DNA from: Kocuria sp. TGY1127_2 | GTDB taxonomy: Bacteria; Actinomycetota; Actinomycetes; Actinomycetales; Micrococcaceae | DNA length: 64,000 nucleotides | Reading direction: 5' to 3' | NCBI RefSeq assembly: GCF_013394385.1 | Contig: NZ_AP022834.1 | Span: 62,001 to 126,000 of the forward strand | Shown: piece by piece, positions 9,746 to 18,387 of the stretch | How positions within the stretch are numbered: position 1 is the stretch's first letter | How the letters are laid out: every line of letters starts with the position of its first letter | Program-made: the position numbers and the translations under genes | Notes under the pieces: generated by a model | The model's input: the letters and a program-made list of their open reading frames with translations, nothing else | What the model was told of the DNA's origin: nothing | Database searches by the model: none

Positions 9746-10091
9746 TCAGAAGCGGACATAAGTGCCGCGGAACCTGCGGCCCCTGCAACCTTCAACACTG
9801 CGTTTTCTGACCTCAGATGAAGGTTTCTTTCTTTTCCTCTGACTCTCGCGATGCGGGTCGATAGCCTGGGCTCAGGCGCACCGGCCTATCCGGTGACCCC
9901 CCTGAGACGACTAGGGATTTGAATCGTGACTGCTTTCAGAAATTCGCAGAGCTGGGCGCTGGCCTCGCGCTTCGAGGCCCTGGACTGTCGTATCTGTTGA
10001 GCGGCGTCGGAGAGCACTGGACATTCGAAGGGTCATTGCGTTCACCGCCGCTCGAGCGATGTTCCCGATGCAGACACCCAGGAAGAATTCC
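9746..10091 (+). other. 346-base leader of the peptide transporter operon
   Basis: No gene is visible here. The middle holds nested inverted repeats: CTCAGG near 9874 pairs with CCTGAG near 9903, with ACCGG/CCGGT inside, giving a two-tier hairpin. It matches no riboswitch class that I can recognise by eye. It may be a structured 5' leader or a promoter region for the ABC transporter operon. Confidence 0.35.
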
Positions 10092-11753
10092 ATGCCGCCA
10101 TTTCACCGCCGCCCGCTGAAGAATGCCCGGTTGGCACGAGCCGTTGCCGTCGGAATCAGCGCGGTATTCGTACTGGCCGGTTGCGGCTCATCCGAGACCA
10201 CCGGCGGGGGCCAGGCCAAGAACCCGGTCTCCGGTGGGACGCTGAAATTGGCTTTCGACGCCGACCCCGGATGCGTGGACGGGCAACAAGCCGGTCAGAA
10301 CGTCGCACTCAACGTGACGAGACAGGTCACGGACTCCCTGACCTATCAGGACCCCGAATCCGGAGAACTGGAACCATGGCTCGCGGAATCGTGGGACGTG
10401 AACCCGGACTCCACCGAATTCACGTTCCATCTCCGGGATGGTGTGAAATTCCAGGACGGAACGGATTTCACCTCCACGTCCGTGGAACACAATCTTCGGG
10501 CGATTCAGGATCTGGGAGCCAAAGCAAGTCTGGGTTCCACGTATCTCACCGGTCTTTCGGACGTACAGGCTCCGGACGAGCGAACGGTCACCGTGAAATT
10601 CGATAAGCCGAACGCGCAGTTCCTCCAGGCGACGTCGACGATGACCCTGGGCTTCTACTCGGATTCCACTCTGGGCAAATCGCCGGACCAAAGGTGCGGG
10701 GGCGAGGTCGTGGGGACCGGTCCCTTCCAGCTGAAGAGCTACACCCCGCGACAGAGCATTCGCCTCGACCGGTTCGACGACTACGGATGGGCTCCGAAGC
10801 AGGCGAATCACAGGGGGCCGGCCTACCTCGACGCAATAGACATGTCGATCGTTCCGGAATCGACCGTCCGGAACGGGAGCCTGGCCTCCGGTCAGATCGA
10901 CGTCGACACCGTTGTCCAGCCGCAGGACGAAGAGCTGCTGCAGGCTTCGAACTTCACCATCGTCGACCGGCCTAATCCGGGCGTGGTCTACAACTTCATC
11001 ATGAACGAATCCCGGCCGTTGTTCTCCGACGAACGAGTGCGCCAGGCCGTCACCAAATCGATCAACCGCGATCAACTGCGTGCGTTGCTTTCGCGCTATC
11101 AGGAACCAGCGACTTCGGTGCTCGCAGGATCAACGCCTGATTACCAGGATTTCTCCGGACTGCTCAAGCACGATCCGGACGGTGCCGCCAAACTGCTGGA
11201 CGAAGCCGGTTGGACGATGAACTCCAAGACCGGACTGCGGCAGAAGGACGGGAAAACCCTCAGTTTCACCGTCAAATATTGGCAATCCGCACCGTTCCTG
11301 GAGCTTGTTCAGCAACAGCTGAGGGAAACCGGTATCGAAATGAAACTTGAACAGACGACGGTGGCCAACACCGAGGCCGCCTCGCAGTCCGGGGAAGCCG
11401 ACGTCGAATTCATGAACCTCACGCGCTCCGACCCGGACGTGCTCCGAACCGTCTTTGACGCGAACGGAGCCAACCGGAACAAGCGGGATCCGGCACAGCT
11501 GGACCAGGCCCTCGATCAGAGCGTCGGAGTCCAGGACCCGAAGCAACGGAAGAAGCTCGTCGACCAAGCAGTTACCTCCCTGATACGTGATGCCCACTCG
11601 GTTCCGCTCGTCGAACTGTCCGGTGTGATCGCGACAGGGCCCCGGGTCAAGGACTTCAAATACGATGCTTCCTCGCGCATCGACCTGTATGACACCTGGC
11701 TGAATGACGCCGGCGGCAACGCGGGCTCCGGGTCTCAGGGAGGCGACCGATGA
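10092..11753 (+). CDS. peptide ABC transporter, substrate-binding lipoprotein
   Basis: About 553 residues of solute-binding protein family 5 (DppA/OppA). The N-terminus has arginines, a hydrophobic stretch and lipobox LAGC with Cys31 as the lipidated residue, so the mature protein is anchored on the outer face of the membrane. Conserved family regions include LEPWLAESW and TFHLRDGVKFQDG. ATG 10092 is chosen because AGGAAG lies 6 bases upstream and it leaves a proper signal peptide; an ATG at 10059 is less likely. It overlaps the first permease by ATGA and heads a four-gene import operon. Confidence 0.9.
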   Translation: MPPFHRRPLKNARLARAVAVGISAVFVLAGCGSSETTGGGQAKNPVSGGTLKLAFDADPGCVDGQQAGQNVALNVTRQVTDSLTYQDPESGELEPWLAESWDVNPDSTEFTFHLRDGVKFQDGTDFTSTSVEHNLRAIQDLGAKASLGSTYLTGLSDVQAPDERTVTVKFDKPNAQFLQATSTMTLGFYSDSTLGKSPDQRCGGEVVGTGPFQLKSYTPRQSIRLDRFDDYGWAPKQANHRGPAYLDAIDMSIVPESTVRNGSLASGQIDVDTVVQPQDEELLQASNFTIVDRPNPGVVYNFIMNESRPLFSDERVRQAVTKSINRDQLRALLSRYQEPATSVLAGSTPDYQDFSGLLKHDPDGAAKLLDEAGWTMNSKTGLRQKDGKTLSFTVKYWQSAPFLELVQQQLRETGIEMKLEQTTVANTEAASQSGEADVEFMNLTRSDPDVLRTVFDANGANRNKRDPAQLDQALDQSVGVQDPKQRKKLVDQAVTSLIRDAHSVPLVELSGVIATGPRVKDFKYDASSRIDLYDTWLNDAGGNAGSGSQGGDR

Positions 11754-12832
11754 ACCCCTTGCTCGCGATGATCCTCCGCCGCCTGGGATTCGGCATTCTG
11801 GTGCTGTGGGCGGCCTATGCCCTGGCTTTCCTCCTGTTGTATGCCTTGCCGGGCGACTCGGTGGCTGCGGTTCTGGGAGGTGATCTTTCGACGGCGTCCC
11901 CGGAGGAAATCGACGAACTCCGGCATCAATACGGGTTCGACCAACCACTGGTCGTTCAATATCTGTCAGCGCTCGGCAATGCCGTACGAGGCGATCTCGG
12001 AACGTCCTACACCACGGGCCAACCGGTTGCTGCGGCCATCGCCCAGGCACTTCCGGTCACGGTCGAGCTCGCGGCGTGGACCTTGGCTATTGCGATCCCA
12101 GGCGGAGTCGTTCTGGCGCTCGCGGCCGTGGGGGTCCGGAGCCCCTGGTTGCGGAATCTGTTGTCCGGGCTGCCCAGTCTGGGGGTGTCCCTCCCGACGT
12201 TCTGGGTCGGACTGCTCCTGCTTCAACTGTTCTCGTTCCGCTTGGGCGTAATCCCCGCAATCGGCGCGCAGGGTATCGCGGGTGTGATTCTCCCGGCGGT
12301 GACTTTGTCTTTGCCCCTTGGGGCGATGATCGCTCAGGTATTGCTGCGATCGCTCACTCAGGCGTGGAGCAGGCAATTCATGACGACTTATCGTGCCGCG
12401 GGTCTGGGCCGGCTTCGTCTTCTTCTCTCGCATGCCCTGCCCCCGGCCGGGGTGTCCCTTTTGTCGATCGCGGGAGTCGTTCTCGGCAATGTTCTGGGTG
12501 GTGCCGTGATCGTCGAGACCGTCTTCACGCGCAACGGCATCGGTCGTCTCGCGGAAACATCGGTCACCGGCCAGGACATGCCCGTGGTACTGGGGGTTGT
12601 GGCTTTCTCCGCGCTCGTGTTCGTGGTGGTGAATCTGGTGGTCGACCTGTTGTACCCGGTGGTCGACCCCCGAACACGTCCCACGGGGAATCCACCCAAA
12701 CGAGGACGCGATGGCTCGCAAAGCCTGGACTCGCACAAGGGTCCCCATCCCGACGCCGCGGACGCCACATCCGTTACAAGTCCGCCGGGAACCGACAACA
12801 CGACCCAATCGATTCAGGAGGCGCGACCATGA
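11750..12832 (+). CDS. peptide ABC transporter permease (DppB/OppB-like)
   Basis: About 360 residues. A first membrane helix is followed by the extracytoplasmic stretch with YGFDQPLVVQYL and GDLGTSY, conserved in DppB-type permeases, then five further helices. The coupling loop FMTTYRAAGLGRLRLLLSHALPP contains the EAA-like motif that contacts the ATPase. The C-terminal 60 residues are hydrophilic, rich in Pro/Ser/Thr and longer than usual. Its start overlaps the binding-protein stop and its end overlaps the second permease by 4 bases, so the operon is translationally coupled. Confidence 0.9.
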   Translation: MNPLLAMILRRLGFGILVLWAAYALAFLLLYALPGDSVAAVLGGDLSTASPEEIDELRHQYGFDQPLVVQYLSALGNAVRGDLGTSYTTGQPVAAAIAQALPVTVELAAWTLAIAIPGGVVLALAAVGVRSPWLRNLLSGLPSLGVSLPTFWVGLLLLQLFSFRLGVIPAIGAQGIAGVILPAVTLSLPLGAMIAQVLLRSLTQAWSRQFMTTYRAAGLGRLRLLLSHALPPAGVSLLSIAGVVLGNVLGGAVIVETVFTRNGIGRLAETSVTGQDMPVVLGVVAFSALVFVVVNLVVDLLYPVVDPRTRPTGNPPKRGRDGSQSLDSHKGPHPDAADATSVTSPPGTDNTTQSIQEARP

Positions 12833-13719
12833 GCACGAGCGAGCTTCCCTCCGGATCCGCGCGTTCGGTACGACGCCCCGGAAACCCTGCGACTCGTCAT
12901 CGTCGATTCGCCGCCACGATGGTTCGTGCGCCGTACGGACTCATCGTTTCCGGACTCATCGTTCTCGTCGCACTCGCATGGGCGGTTCTGCCCAGCGTCT
13001 TCGTCACCGAGAACCCGTTGCTGGGCGACCCCGATATTCGCTTGTCGCCGCCCGGAATGCAGCACTGGTTCGGTACCGATCACCTCGGGAGGGACGTATT
13101 TTCCCGAGTCGTCCAAGGAGCCGGGGCGTCCTTGGGGACGACCGCCATCGCGGTCCTCATAGCCTTTTTCGTCGGGACCCTTCTCGGGTTGTTGGCAGGA
13201 ACCGCGGGAAGCGTCGTCGACACCATACTCATGCGCGTCGTGGATGTCCTGCAGTCGGTGCCTTCGCTCTTGCTTTCCCTCGCGGTCGTGGCCGCGCTGG
13301 GGGCCGGGTCCGTCAACATTGCCGTGGCCGTGGCGCTGGCGTCCATACCGTCTTTCGCGCGACTTATGCGAGGCGAAGTCCTTCGATGGAGGAGTTCTTT
13401 GTTCATCGAGGCGGCATCGATGTCCGGTATCCGCACGCCGGAGATCCTGGCCCGCCATATCCTTCCGCACGCGATCGGCCCGGTATTTGCACTGGCCGCA
13501 ATCGAATTCGGAGCCGCGATTCTCGCGATTTCCGCCTTGAGCTTCTTGGGATTCGGAACCCAGCCGCCCAATCCGGAGTGGGGGCTACTGGTCTCCGAAG
13601 GAAGAGATTACCTCGCGAGCGCCTGGTGGTTGACCGTCATTCCGGGACTGGTGATCGCCGCCGTCGTCGTTTCCGTCAACCGTATCTCTCACGCCCTGCA
13701 GACCAGGAGACCATCATGA
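12829..13719 (+). CDS. peptide ABC transporter permease (DppC/OppC-like)
   Basis: About 296 residues. The cytoplasmic N-terminus is followed by a first helix, the conserved HWFGTDHLGRDVFSRVV of DppC/OppC permeases, and five more helices. The coupling motif is SMSGIRTPEILARHILPH, and LSFLGFGTQPPNPEWG is the usual DppC signature near the end. AGGAGG lies about 8 bases before ATG 12829. With the preceding permease it forms the membrane channel of the importer. Its stop overlaps the ATPase gene by ATGA. Confidence 0.9.
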   Translation: MSTSELPSGSARSVRRPGNPATRHRRFAATMVRAPYGLIVSGLIVLVALAWAVLPSVFVTENPLLGDPDIRLSPPGMQHWFGTDHLGRDVFSRVVQGAGASLGTTAIAVLIAFFVGTLLGLLAGTAGSVVDTILMRVVDVLQSVPSLLLSLAVVAALGAGSVNIAVAVALASIPSFARLMRGEVLRWRSSLFIEAASMSGIRTPEILARHILPHAIGPVFALAAIEFGAAILAISALSFLGFGTQPPNPEWGLLVSEGRDYLASAWWLTVIPGLVIAAVVVSVNRISHALQTRRPS

Positions 13720-15395
13720 CCCTGCCCCATCGAGAGAATGTGCATCCACGCCTCGTCGAGGCCACCGATTCGGCGGATTCCCCCGTGGCTCTCAGCCTGC
13801 GAGACCTCACCGTCCGGTACTCCGACGGCGCGGCCCCCGCGGTCGAGGGGGTTTCGCTGACTGTCCCTGTTGGCGAAACCCTTGCGGTGGTTGGTGAATC
13901 CGGTTCGGGGAAGTCAACCACGGCCGCAGTAGCGGCCGGACTGCTGACTTCCTCCGCCCACGTGGATATCGCTGAGCAATCCCTGCACGGCTCGGATATG
14001 CGGTCTGCCTCGGAGAACCAATGGAAGCGTGTTCGGGGAGACCTCCTGGGCTACGTTCCTCAGGACGCGGGGACGGGACTGAACCCCGTACGCACGATCA
14101 CTTCGCAGCTATCGGAATCCTTGCGCGAAGCCGGTCTTTCGCGTCATCGGGCCAAGGAACAGACGGCGAAGGCGCTCGAGGACGTCGGCCTCGAGATCGA
14201 GGTCCACGGCTCCCGCTATCCGCACGAACTATCCGGTGGCCAGCGCCAGCGGGTCCTGATCGCGCTCGCACTAGCGCGTGGGCCGCAACTGGTGATCGCC
14301 GACGAGCCGACCTCCGCCCTCGACGTGTCCGCGCAGAAGAACGTCCTGGACTTGCTGGAGGCGCGAGTTTCCGACGCCGGAGCAGGCCTCCTTCTCATCA
14401 CCCACGATCTCGGAATCGCTCGGGACCGGGCCGATCGAATCCTGGTGATGGAAAAGGGCCGTGTTGTCGAGGAAGGCTCGGCAGCCAGCGTTTTCGCCGA
14501 ACCTCAGCACGATTACACCCGGCGCCTGCTCAAGGCATCGCCGGCACTGCACGATGTGCCGCGGAAGCGTACTGGGCCTGCCCCGCGCGGCGAGAGCTCG
14601 AGCGTGGTACGAGCTCAGGGGCTGAGCAAGACCTTCGGTTCCCGAGCGAGGAAGGTCCAGGCTGTGGCCGATCTCGACCTGGAGCTCGAACCGGGGCGAA
14701 CACTCGGGATCGTCGGGGAATCGGGATCCGGAAAATCGACGACGGCCCGGATCCTGCTCGGTCTGGAATCGTATGACGCCGGCCGGTTGGAGATATTCGG
14801 TCGGCCGTTCGATGGCACGAAGCGCAACATCCGAGAGCTCTCGACGCGCGCCCGGTTCGTTCACCAGGACCCCAGCGCATCGCTCGACCCTCGGTATTCC
14901 GTGGCCGCGTCGATCGGGGAGCCCCTGCGGGGATTCCGTATCGGCACACGTCCACAGCGCGAACGACGAATCAACGAGCTCCTCGATCTCGTGGCCCTGC
15001 CTCGGGAATTGGCCAGTCGTCGGCCGGTAGAACTGTCCGGAGGGCAACGCCAACGTGTTTCCATAGCTCGGGCACTCGCTGTTGACCCCGAACTGGTGAT
15101 TCTGGACGAACCGGTCTCGGCACTGGACGTTTCGGTTCAAGCCCAGATTCTTGACCTACTTGCCGATCTCCAGGATCGTCTGGGGCTCTCTTACGTGTTC
15201 ATCAGTCACGACCTGGCGGTGATCCGACAGATCTCCGACGACGTGCTGGTTATGGCTCATGGCCGGGTGATCGAGTCGGGCCCCGCGGCGCAGGTCTTCG
15301 AGAATCCGCGCGAGGAGGCGACGCGGACCCTGATCAAGGCCGTTCCGGGATCTCGTTACGCTACCGATGTGTTCGGCCCCGCGCTGAGCGCCTAG
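13716..15395 (+). CDS. peptide ABC transporter, fused DppD-DppF type ATPase
   Basis: About 559 residues with two complete ABC domains in one chain. The first Walker A is GESGSGKST at residues 60-68, its signature is LSGGQRQRVLIALALA and its Walker B region is LVIADEPTSALD. The second Walker A lies near residue 334, with signature LSGGQRQRVSIARALA and LVILDEPVSALD. Such fusions are common in actinobacteria and replace separate DppD and DppF subunits. It powers the upstream permeases. No strong terminator follows; the next gene is behind a SAM-sensing leader and probably has its own promoter. Confidence 0.92.
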   Translation: MTLPHRENVHPRLVEATDSADSPVALSLRDLTVRYSDGAAPAVEGVSLTVPVGETLAVVGESGSGKSTTAAVAAGLLTSSAHVDIAEQSLHGSDMRSASENQWKRVRGDLLGYVPQDAGTGLNPVRTITSQLSESLREAGLSRHRAKEQTAKALEDVGLEIEVHGSRYPHELSGGQRQRVLIALALARGPQLVIADEPTSALDVSAQKNVLDLLEARVSDAGAGLLLITHDLGIARDRADRILVMEKGRVVEEGSAASVFAEPQHDYTRRLLKASPALHDVPRKRTGPAPRGESSSVVRAQGLSKTFGSRARKVQAVADLDLELEPGRTLGIVGESGSGKSTTARILLGLESYDAGRLEIFGRPFDGTKRNIRELSTRARFVHQDPSASLDPRYSVAASIGEPLRGFRIGTRPQRERRINELLDLVALPRELASRRPVELSGGQRQRVSIARALAVDPELVILDEPVSALDVSVQAQILDLLADLQDRLGLSYVFISHDLAVIRQISDDVLVMAHGRVIESGPAAQVFENPREEATRTLIKAVPGSRYATDVFGPALSA

Positions 15396-15463
15396 ACCTG
15401 AACTCGGTCCGCACGCGAACGGATTCCACGGAGTCCGCCCTGATCATACGGGAGTCTCGCCAG

Positions 15464-15506
15464 GTCATATGACGTTTCCCGGCAGGTGGATTACCTTCAT
15501 ATGACG
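15464..15506. promoter_or_regulatory. paired CATATGACG repeats upstream of the met genes
   Basis: The 9-mer CATATGACG occurs at 15466-15474 and again at 15498-15506, 32 bases apart, which is close to three helical turns. The first copy is part of the palindrome GTCATATGAC. They lie about 65-100 bases before the SAM riboswitch and could be the operator of a regulator of metY-metB. This is inference from spacing and repetition only. Confidence 0.3.
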
Positions 15507-15570
15507 ATCTGTCTGAACCGTGCGTCATGTCCTTTCGAGGTTGGTGGGAAGGCTGTAGGTTTCTGAATCA

Positions 15571-15690
15571 GGATCACGAGTACCGGTTGTGAAGCTCTGG
15601 CTGGCCGGTCGGCAACCCTTTCCGCTGTGATGGGGTGCCCCAGATGAAGATCCGGTCGGGAGCATACCGCTCCCCGGCAAGCACGGCGTT
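15571..15690 (+). ncRNA. SAM-IV type riboswitch
   Basis: The leader of metY contains the conserved core of the actinobacterial SAM-IV (SAM-I/IV related) aptamer. GGATCACGAG opens the structure. CTGGCTGGCCGGTCGGCAAC is followed by the CCC...GGGGTGCCCC helix, then AGATGAAGATCC, which closes the first stem with the opening GGATC. A downstream GC-rich hairpin and GGCAAGCACGG complete the pseudoknot region typical of SAM-IV. SAM binding is expected to lower expression of the following methionine genes. The call is by eye; boundaries are good to about 10 bases. Confidence 0.8.
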
Positions 15691-15707
15691 ACGAGGCGAA
15701 CTCGGCG

Positions 15708-15723
15708 CCCCGCCTTCGAGGGG
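15708..15723 (+). promoter_or_regulatory. hairpin covering the metY ribosome binding site
   Basis: CCCC at 15708-15711 can pair with GGGG at 15720-15723, which is the Shine-Dalgarno element 6 bases before ATG 15730. This short hairpin lies just after the SAM aptamer, so the riboswitch may act on translation initiation rather than by termination; no T-tract terminator is visible in the leader. Confidence 0.45.
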
Positions 15724-15729
15724 ATCACG

Positions 15730-17136
15730 ATGTCAGCTGATAACAACCCGGCACCCGGAATCGGTACGGTGCAAGTGCACGGGGGTACGGCCAATCCGCC
15801 GGCTGCCCGACCTGTGCATCCGCCTTTGTACCTGACGGCCTCTTACGAATTCGAGACGTTGCGCGACGCACGTGAATGCTTCGGCCAGAGAGAACCCGGA
15901 TTCACGTACTCACGCACCGGCAGTCCTACGGTGGGTTTGCTCGAGCGTCGGCTCGCGGAACTCGAAGGGGGCGTCGGTGCCGTCGCCACCGCTTCCGGCC
16001 AAGCGGCAACAACGCTCACCCTTCTTGCCCTGGCCGGTCGATCAGGTCAGAGCGAGGACGGCGAGCCCCACCCGGAGATCCCCGCCGGCCATGTGGTGGC
16101 ATCCAACCGAATTTACGGTGGCACTGCCGATTTGCTCAACGACACTCTCGCCGAGGCGGGCATCGAGGTCACGTGGGTCAACCCGCATCGACCCGAGGAA
16201 TGGGAAAATGCCGTCACGGCGCGCACTCGCGCGTTCGTCGTGGAGTCCATCGGAAACCCGCATGCTGACCTTCCCGATATCCCCGCGCTCGCGGACATTG
16301 CGCATACCGCGGGCGCCGCCCTGATCGTCGACAACACTCTCGCGACGCCATATCTCCTGCAGCCCGGGAAATTGGGTGCCGACGTCGTAGTCCATTCCGT
16401 CACGAAATACCTGACCGGAAATGGAACGGCGCTTGCGGGAATCATCGTCGACACCGGCCGGCTGACCCCGAGCGAGGACGCCATCCGATGGCCGCAGCTT
16501 ACGGCTCCGCGGAGGAGATTCGGGAACAGATCCCTGGTCGAGGGGCACGGCGATCACGGAGCGTTCCTCCACCTCGTTCGCGCACAATTGCTCAACGACT
16601 TGGGCCCGAGCCTGGCTCCGTGGAATGCGCAACAAGCCCTTGAAGGCATCGAGACCCTCGACATCCGGGTTGAGCGCCATTGCCGTGTGGCCGAGGAGAT
16701 CGCGCGTCGACTGGCGACTCATCCTCGCGTGTGCCGTGTCCGGCATCCGAGCCTTCCTGGGTCGCCGGATGCGGCCATCGCCGAACGAGACTTTCCGCGC
16801 GGCACCGGAGCGGTCTTGTCCTTCGACATCGCGGGCAACACATCGCAGGTGGAGGAATTCTTCGACAATTTGAAGCTGTTCAAGCTCGCTGCCAACCTGG
16901 GCGACGCTCGATCCATGGCAACGCATCCCGCGTGGACCACCCATTGTCGTCTTACCCCCGAGCTCAGAGAGGCCGGGGACATCACCGAACAGACCGTTCG
17001 GCTGGCGCTGGGTCGTGAAGAGGTCGACGATCTCTGGGATGATCTCTCCGCAGCGCTCGGTTCCTTGTCCACATCCAGCCAGACCCTGAGCCGGGCGACG
17101 GCTCTCACGCGAGAGAAGGAGGCTGCTCAGGTATGA
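15730..17136 (+). CDS. metY: O-acetylhomoserine aminocarboxypropyltransferase-like enzyme
   Basis: About 468 residues of the Cys/Met-metabolism PLP enzyme family. The SGQAA motif and the PLP-lysine motif VVHSVTKYLTGNG point to MetY, which makes homocysteine directly from O-acetyl-L-homoserine and sulfide. The C-terminal KLAANLGDARSMATHPAWTTH also fits MetY better than MetB. The protein is somewhat longer than usual because of a C-terminal tail. It is the first gene behind the SAM-IV riboswitch and overlaps metB by ATGA, so the direct and trans-sulfuration routes to homocysteine share one transcript. Confidence 0.88.
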   Translation: MSADNNPAPGIGTVQVHGGTANPPAARPVHPPLYLTASYEFETLRDARECFGQREPGFTYSRTGSPTVGLLERRLAELEGGVGAVATASGQAATTLTLLALAGRSGQSEDGEPHPEIPAGHVVASNRIYGGTADLLNDTLAEAGIEVTWVNPHRPEEWENAVTARTRAFVVESIGNPHADLPDIPALADIAHTAGAALIVDNTLATPYLLQPGKLGADVVVHSVTKYLTGNGTALAGIIVDTGRLTPSEDAIRWPQLTAPRRRFGNRSLVEGHGDHGAFLHLVRAQLLNDLGPSLAPWNAQQALEGIETLDIRVERHCRVAEEIARRLATHPRVCRVRHPSLPGSPDAAIAERDFPRGTGAVLSFDIAGNTSQVEEFFDNLKLFKLAANLGDARSMATHPAWTTHCRLTPELREAGDITEQTVRLALGREEVDDLWDDLSAALGSLSTSSQTLSRATALTREKEAAQV

Positions 17137-18365
17137 CTGCAGTCGAAGAATCCACCGAGTTCAAGCCGGGACCCACAACCGATCGAGTGAATTCGACCCG
17201 TCCGGGGTTCAGAACGGCAGCCGTTCACGCGGGCCAGGAACCGGACCCTCACACCGGCGCCGTGATTCCTCCCATTTACCAGACGTCGACCTTCACCCAA
17301 GACGGAGTGGAGACGCTCAAGAGCGGATATGAGTACTCGCGAGGGGGAAACCCCACTCGGAGTGCTTTGGAGGTCCAGCTCGCGGCCGTCGAAAACGGTA
17401 CACACGCCTTCGCTTTCGCTTCAGGGATTGCTGCCGAGGACGCCCTGTTGCGTGCGACCTTGCGACCGGGGAACAAAGTTGTGGCCGGGGCGGAGACCTA
17501 CGGAGGAACGCACCGACTCCTCAGCCAGTTGTATGCCCGATGGGGAGTCGAAACGACCTTCGTGTCGCCTCAACAGACCGATGTGCGGGACCGGATTCTG
17601 TGCGATCCGGAAGCACGGGTTGTTTGGTTGGAGACGCCGACGAACCCATTGCTGACCATCGTGGATATCCAGGAATGGGCGGAAGCAGCCCATGCCGGAG
17701 GCGCGTTGTTGGTTGTGGACAACACCTTCGCTTCACCGGCGTTGCAGAATCCGCTGACGCTGGGCGCCGACGTCGTGGTGCATTCGACCACCAAATACAT
17801 CGGTGGTCACTCGGACGTGCTGGGCGGAGCCCTCGTGGTCGGCGATGCACTGTGGGAAGATCAACCCCTGGCCGATCTCCTGCAATTCCAGCAATTCGCT
17901 GGGGGTGCGGTGGCAGGTCCCCAAGATGCGTTCCTTACCGCGCGCGGTCTCAAGACCCTGGGGGTTCGGATCCGGCAACATTGCGAGAACGCCCAGACGG
18001 TCGCCGAGTGGCTGCGGGAGCATGAAGGCGTGGAGCGCGTGTATTATCCTGGCCTCGCCGATCACCCGGGTCACGCTGTAGCCAAACGGCAGATGTCAGG
18101 GTTCGGAGGGATCGTATCGTTCCGCGTCAAAGGTGGAGAGACCGCGGCGCGGAAGGTCGCGGAGTCCACGGACGTCTTCGGTCTGTCCGTCAGCCTGGGC
18201 GGTGTTGAATCGCTGATCTCCCATCCGGTGACGATGACCCACGGCTCCACGAGGGGCACGCCGGAGGCCCCACCGAGCGACGTCGTGCGGCTCTCGGTAG
18301 GCATCGAGGATGTCGAGGACCTGATTTCCGACCTGGAGCGGGCCTTGAACCGATCCGGTGAGTGA
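17133..18365 (+). CDS. metB: cystathionine gamma-synthase
   Basis: About 410 residues. An N-terminal extension of about 25 residues precedes the core AAVHAGQEPDPHTGAVIPPI and YSRGGNPTR. The PLP lysine is in VVHSTTKYIGGHSDVLGG, which is the cystathionine synthase/lyase form of the motif. The C-terminal SLGGVESLISHPVTMTH and VRLSVGIED are typical of the family. The enzyme condenses activated homoserine with cysteine to cystathionine. A lyase activity cannot be excluded from sequence, but position directly behind metY under a SAM switch favours biosynthesis. Confidence 0.85.
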   Translation: MTAVEESTEFKPGPTTDRVNSTRPGFRTAAVHAGQEPDPHTGAVIPPIYQTSTFTQDGVETLKSGYEYSRGGNPTRSALEVQLAAVENGTHAFAFASGIAAEDALLRATLRPGNKVVAGAETYGGTHRLLSQLYARWGVETTFVSPQQTDVRDRILCDPEARVVWLETPTNPLLTIVDIQEWAEAAHAGGALLVVDNTFASPALQNPLTLGADVVVHSTTKYIGGHSDVLGGALVVGDALWEDQPLADLLQFQQFAGGAVAGPQDAFLTARGLKTLGVRIRQHCENAQTVAEWLREHEGVERVYYPGLADHPGHAVAKRQMSGFGGIVSFRVKGGETAARKVAESTDVFGLSVSLGGVESLISHPVTMTHGSTRGTPEAPPSDVVRLSVGIEDVEDLISDLERALNRSGE

Positions 18366-18387
18366 CGCCGTGCCCGTCCCGAGGACT

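Noticed and set aside
12711-13715. N-terminal extension of the double ABC ATPase
   Set aside because: The extension is Arg-rich antisense-type sequence overlapping the OppC-like permease in another frame; ATG 13716 with AGGAG and ATGA overlap is the start.
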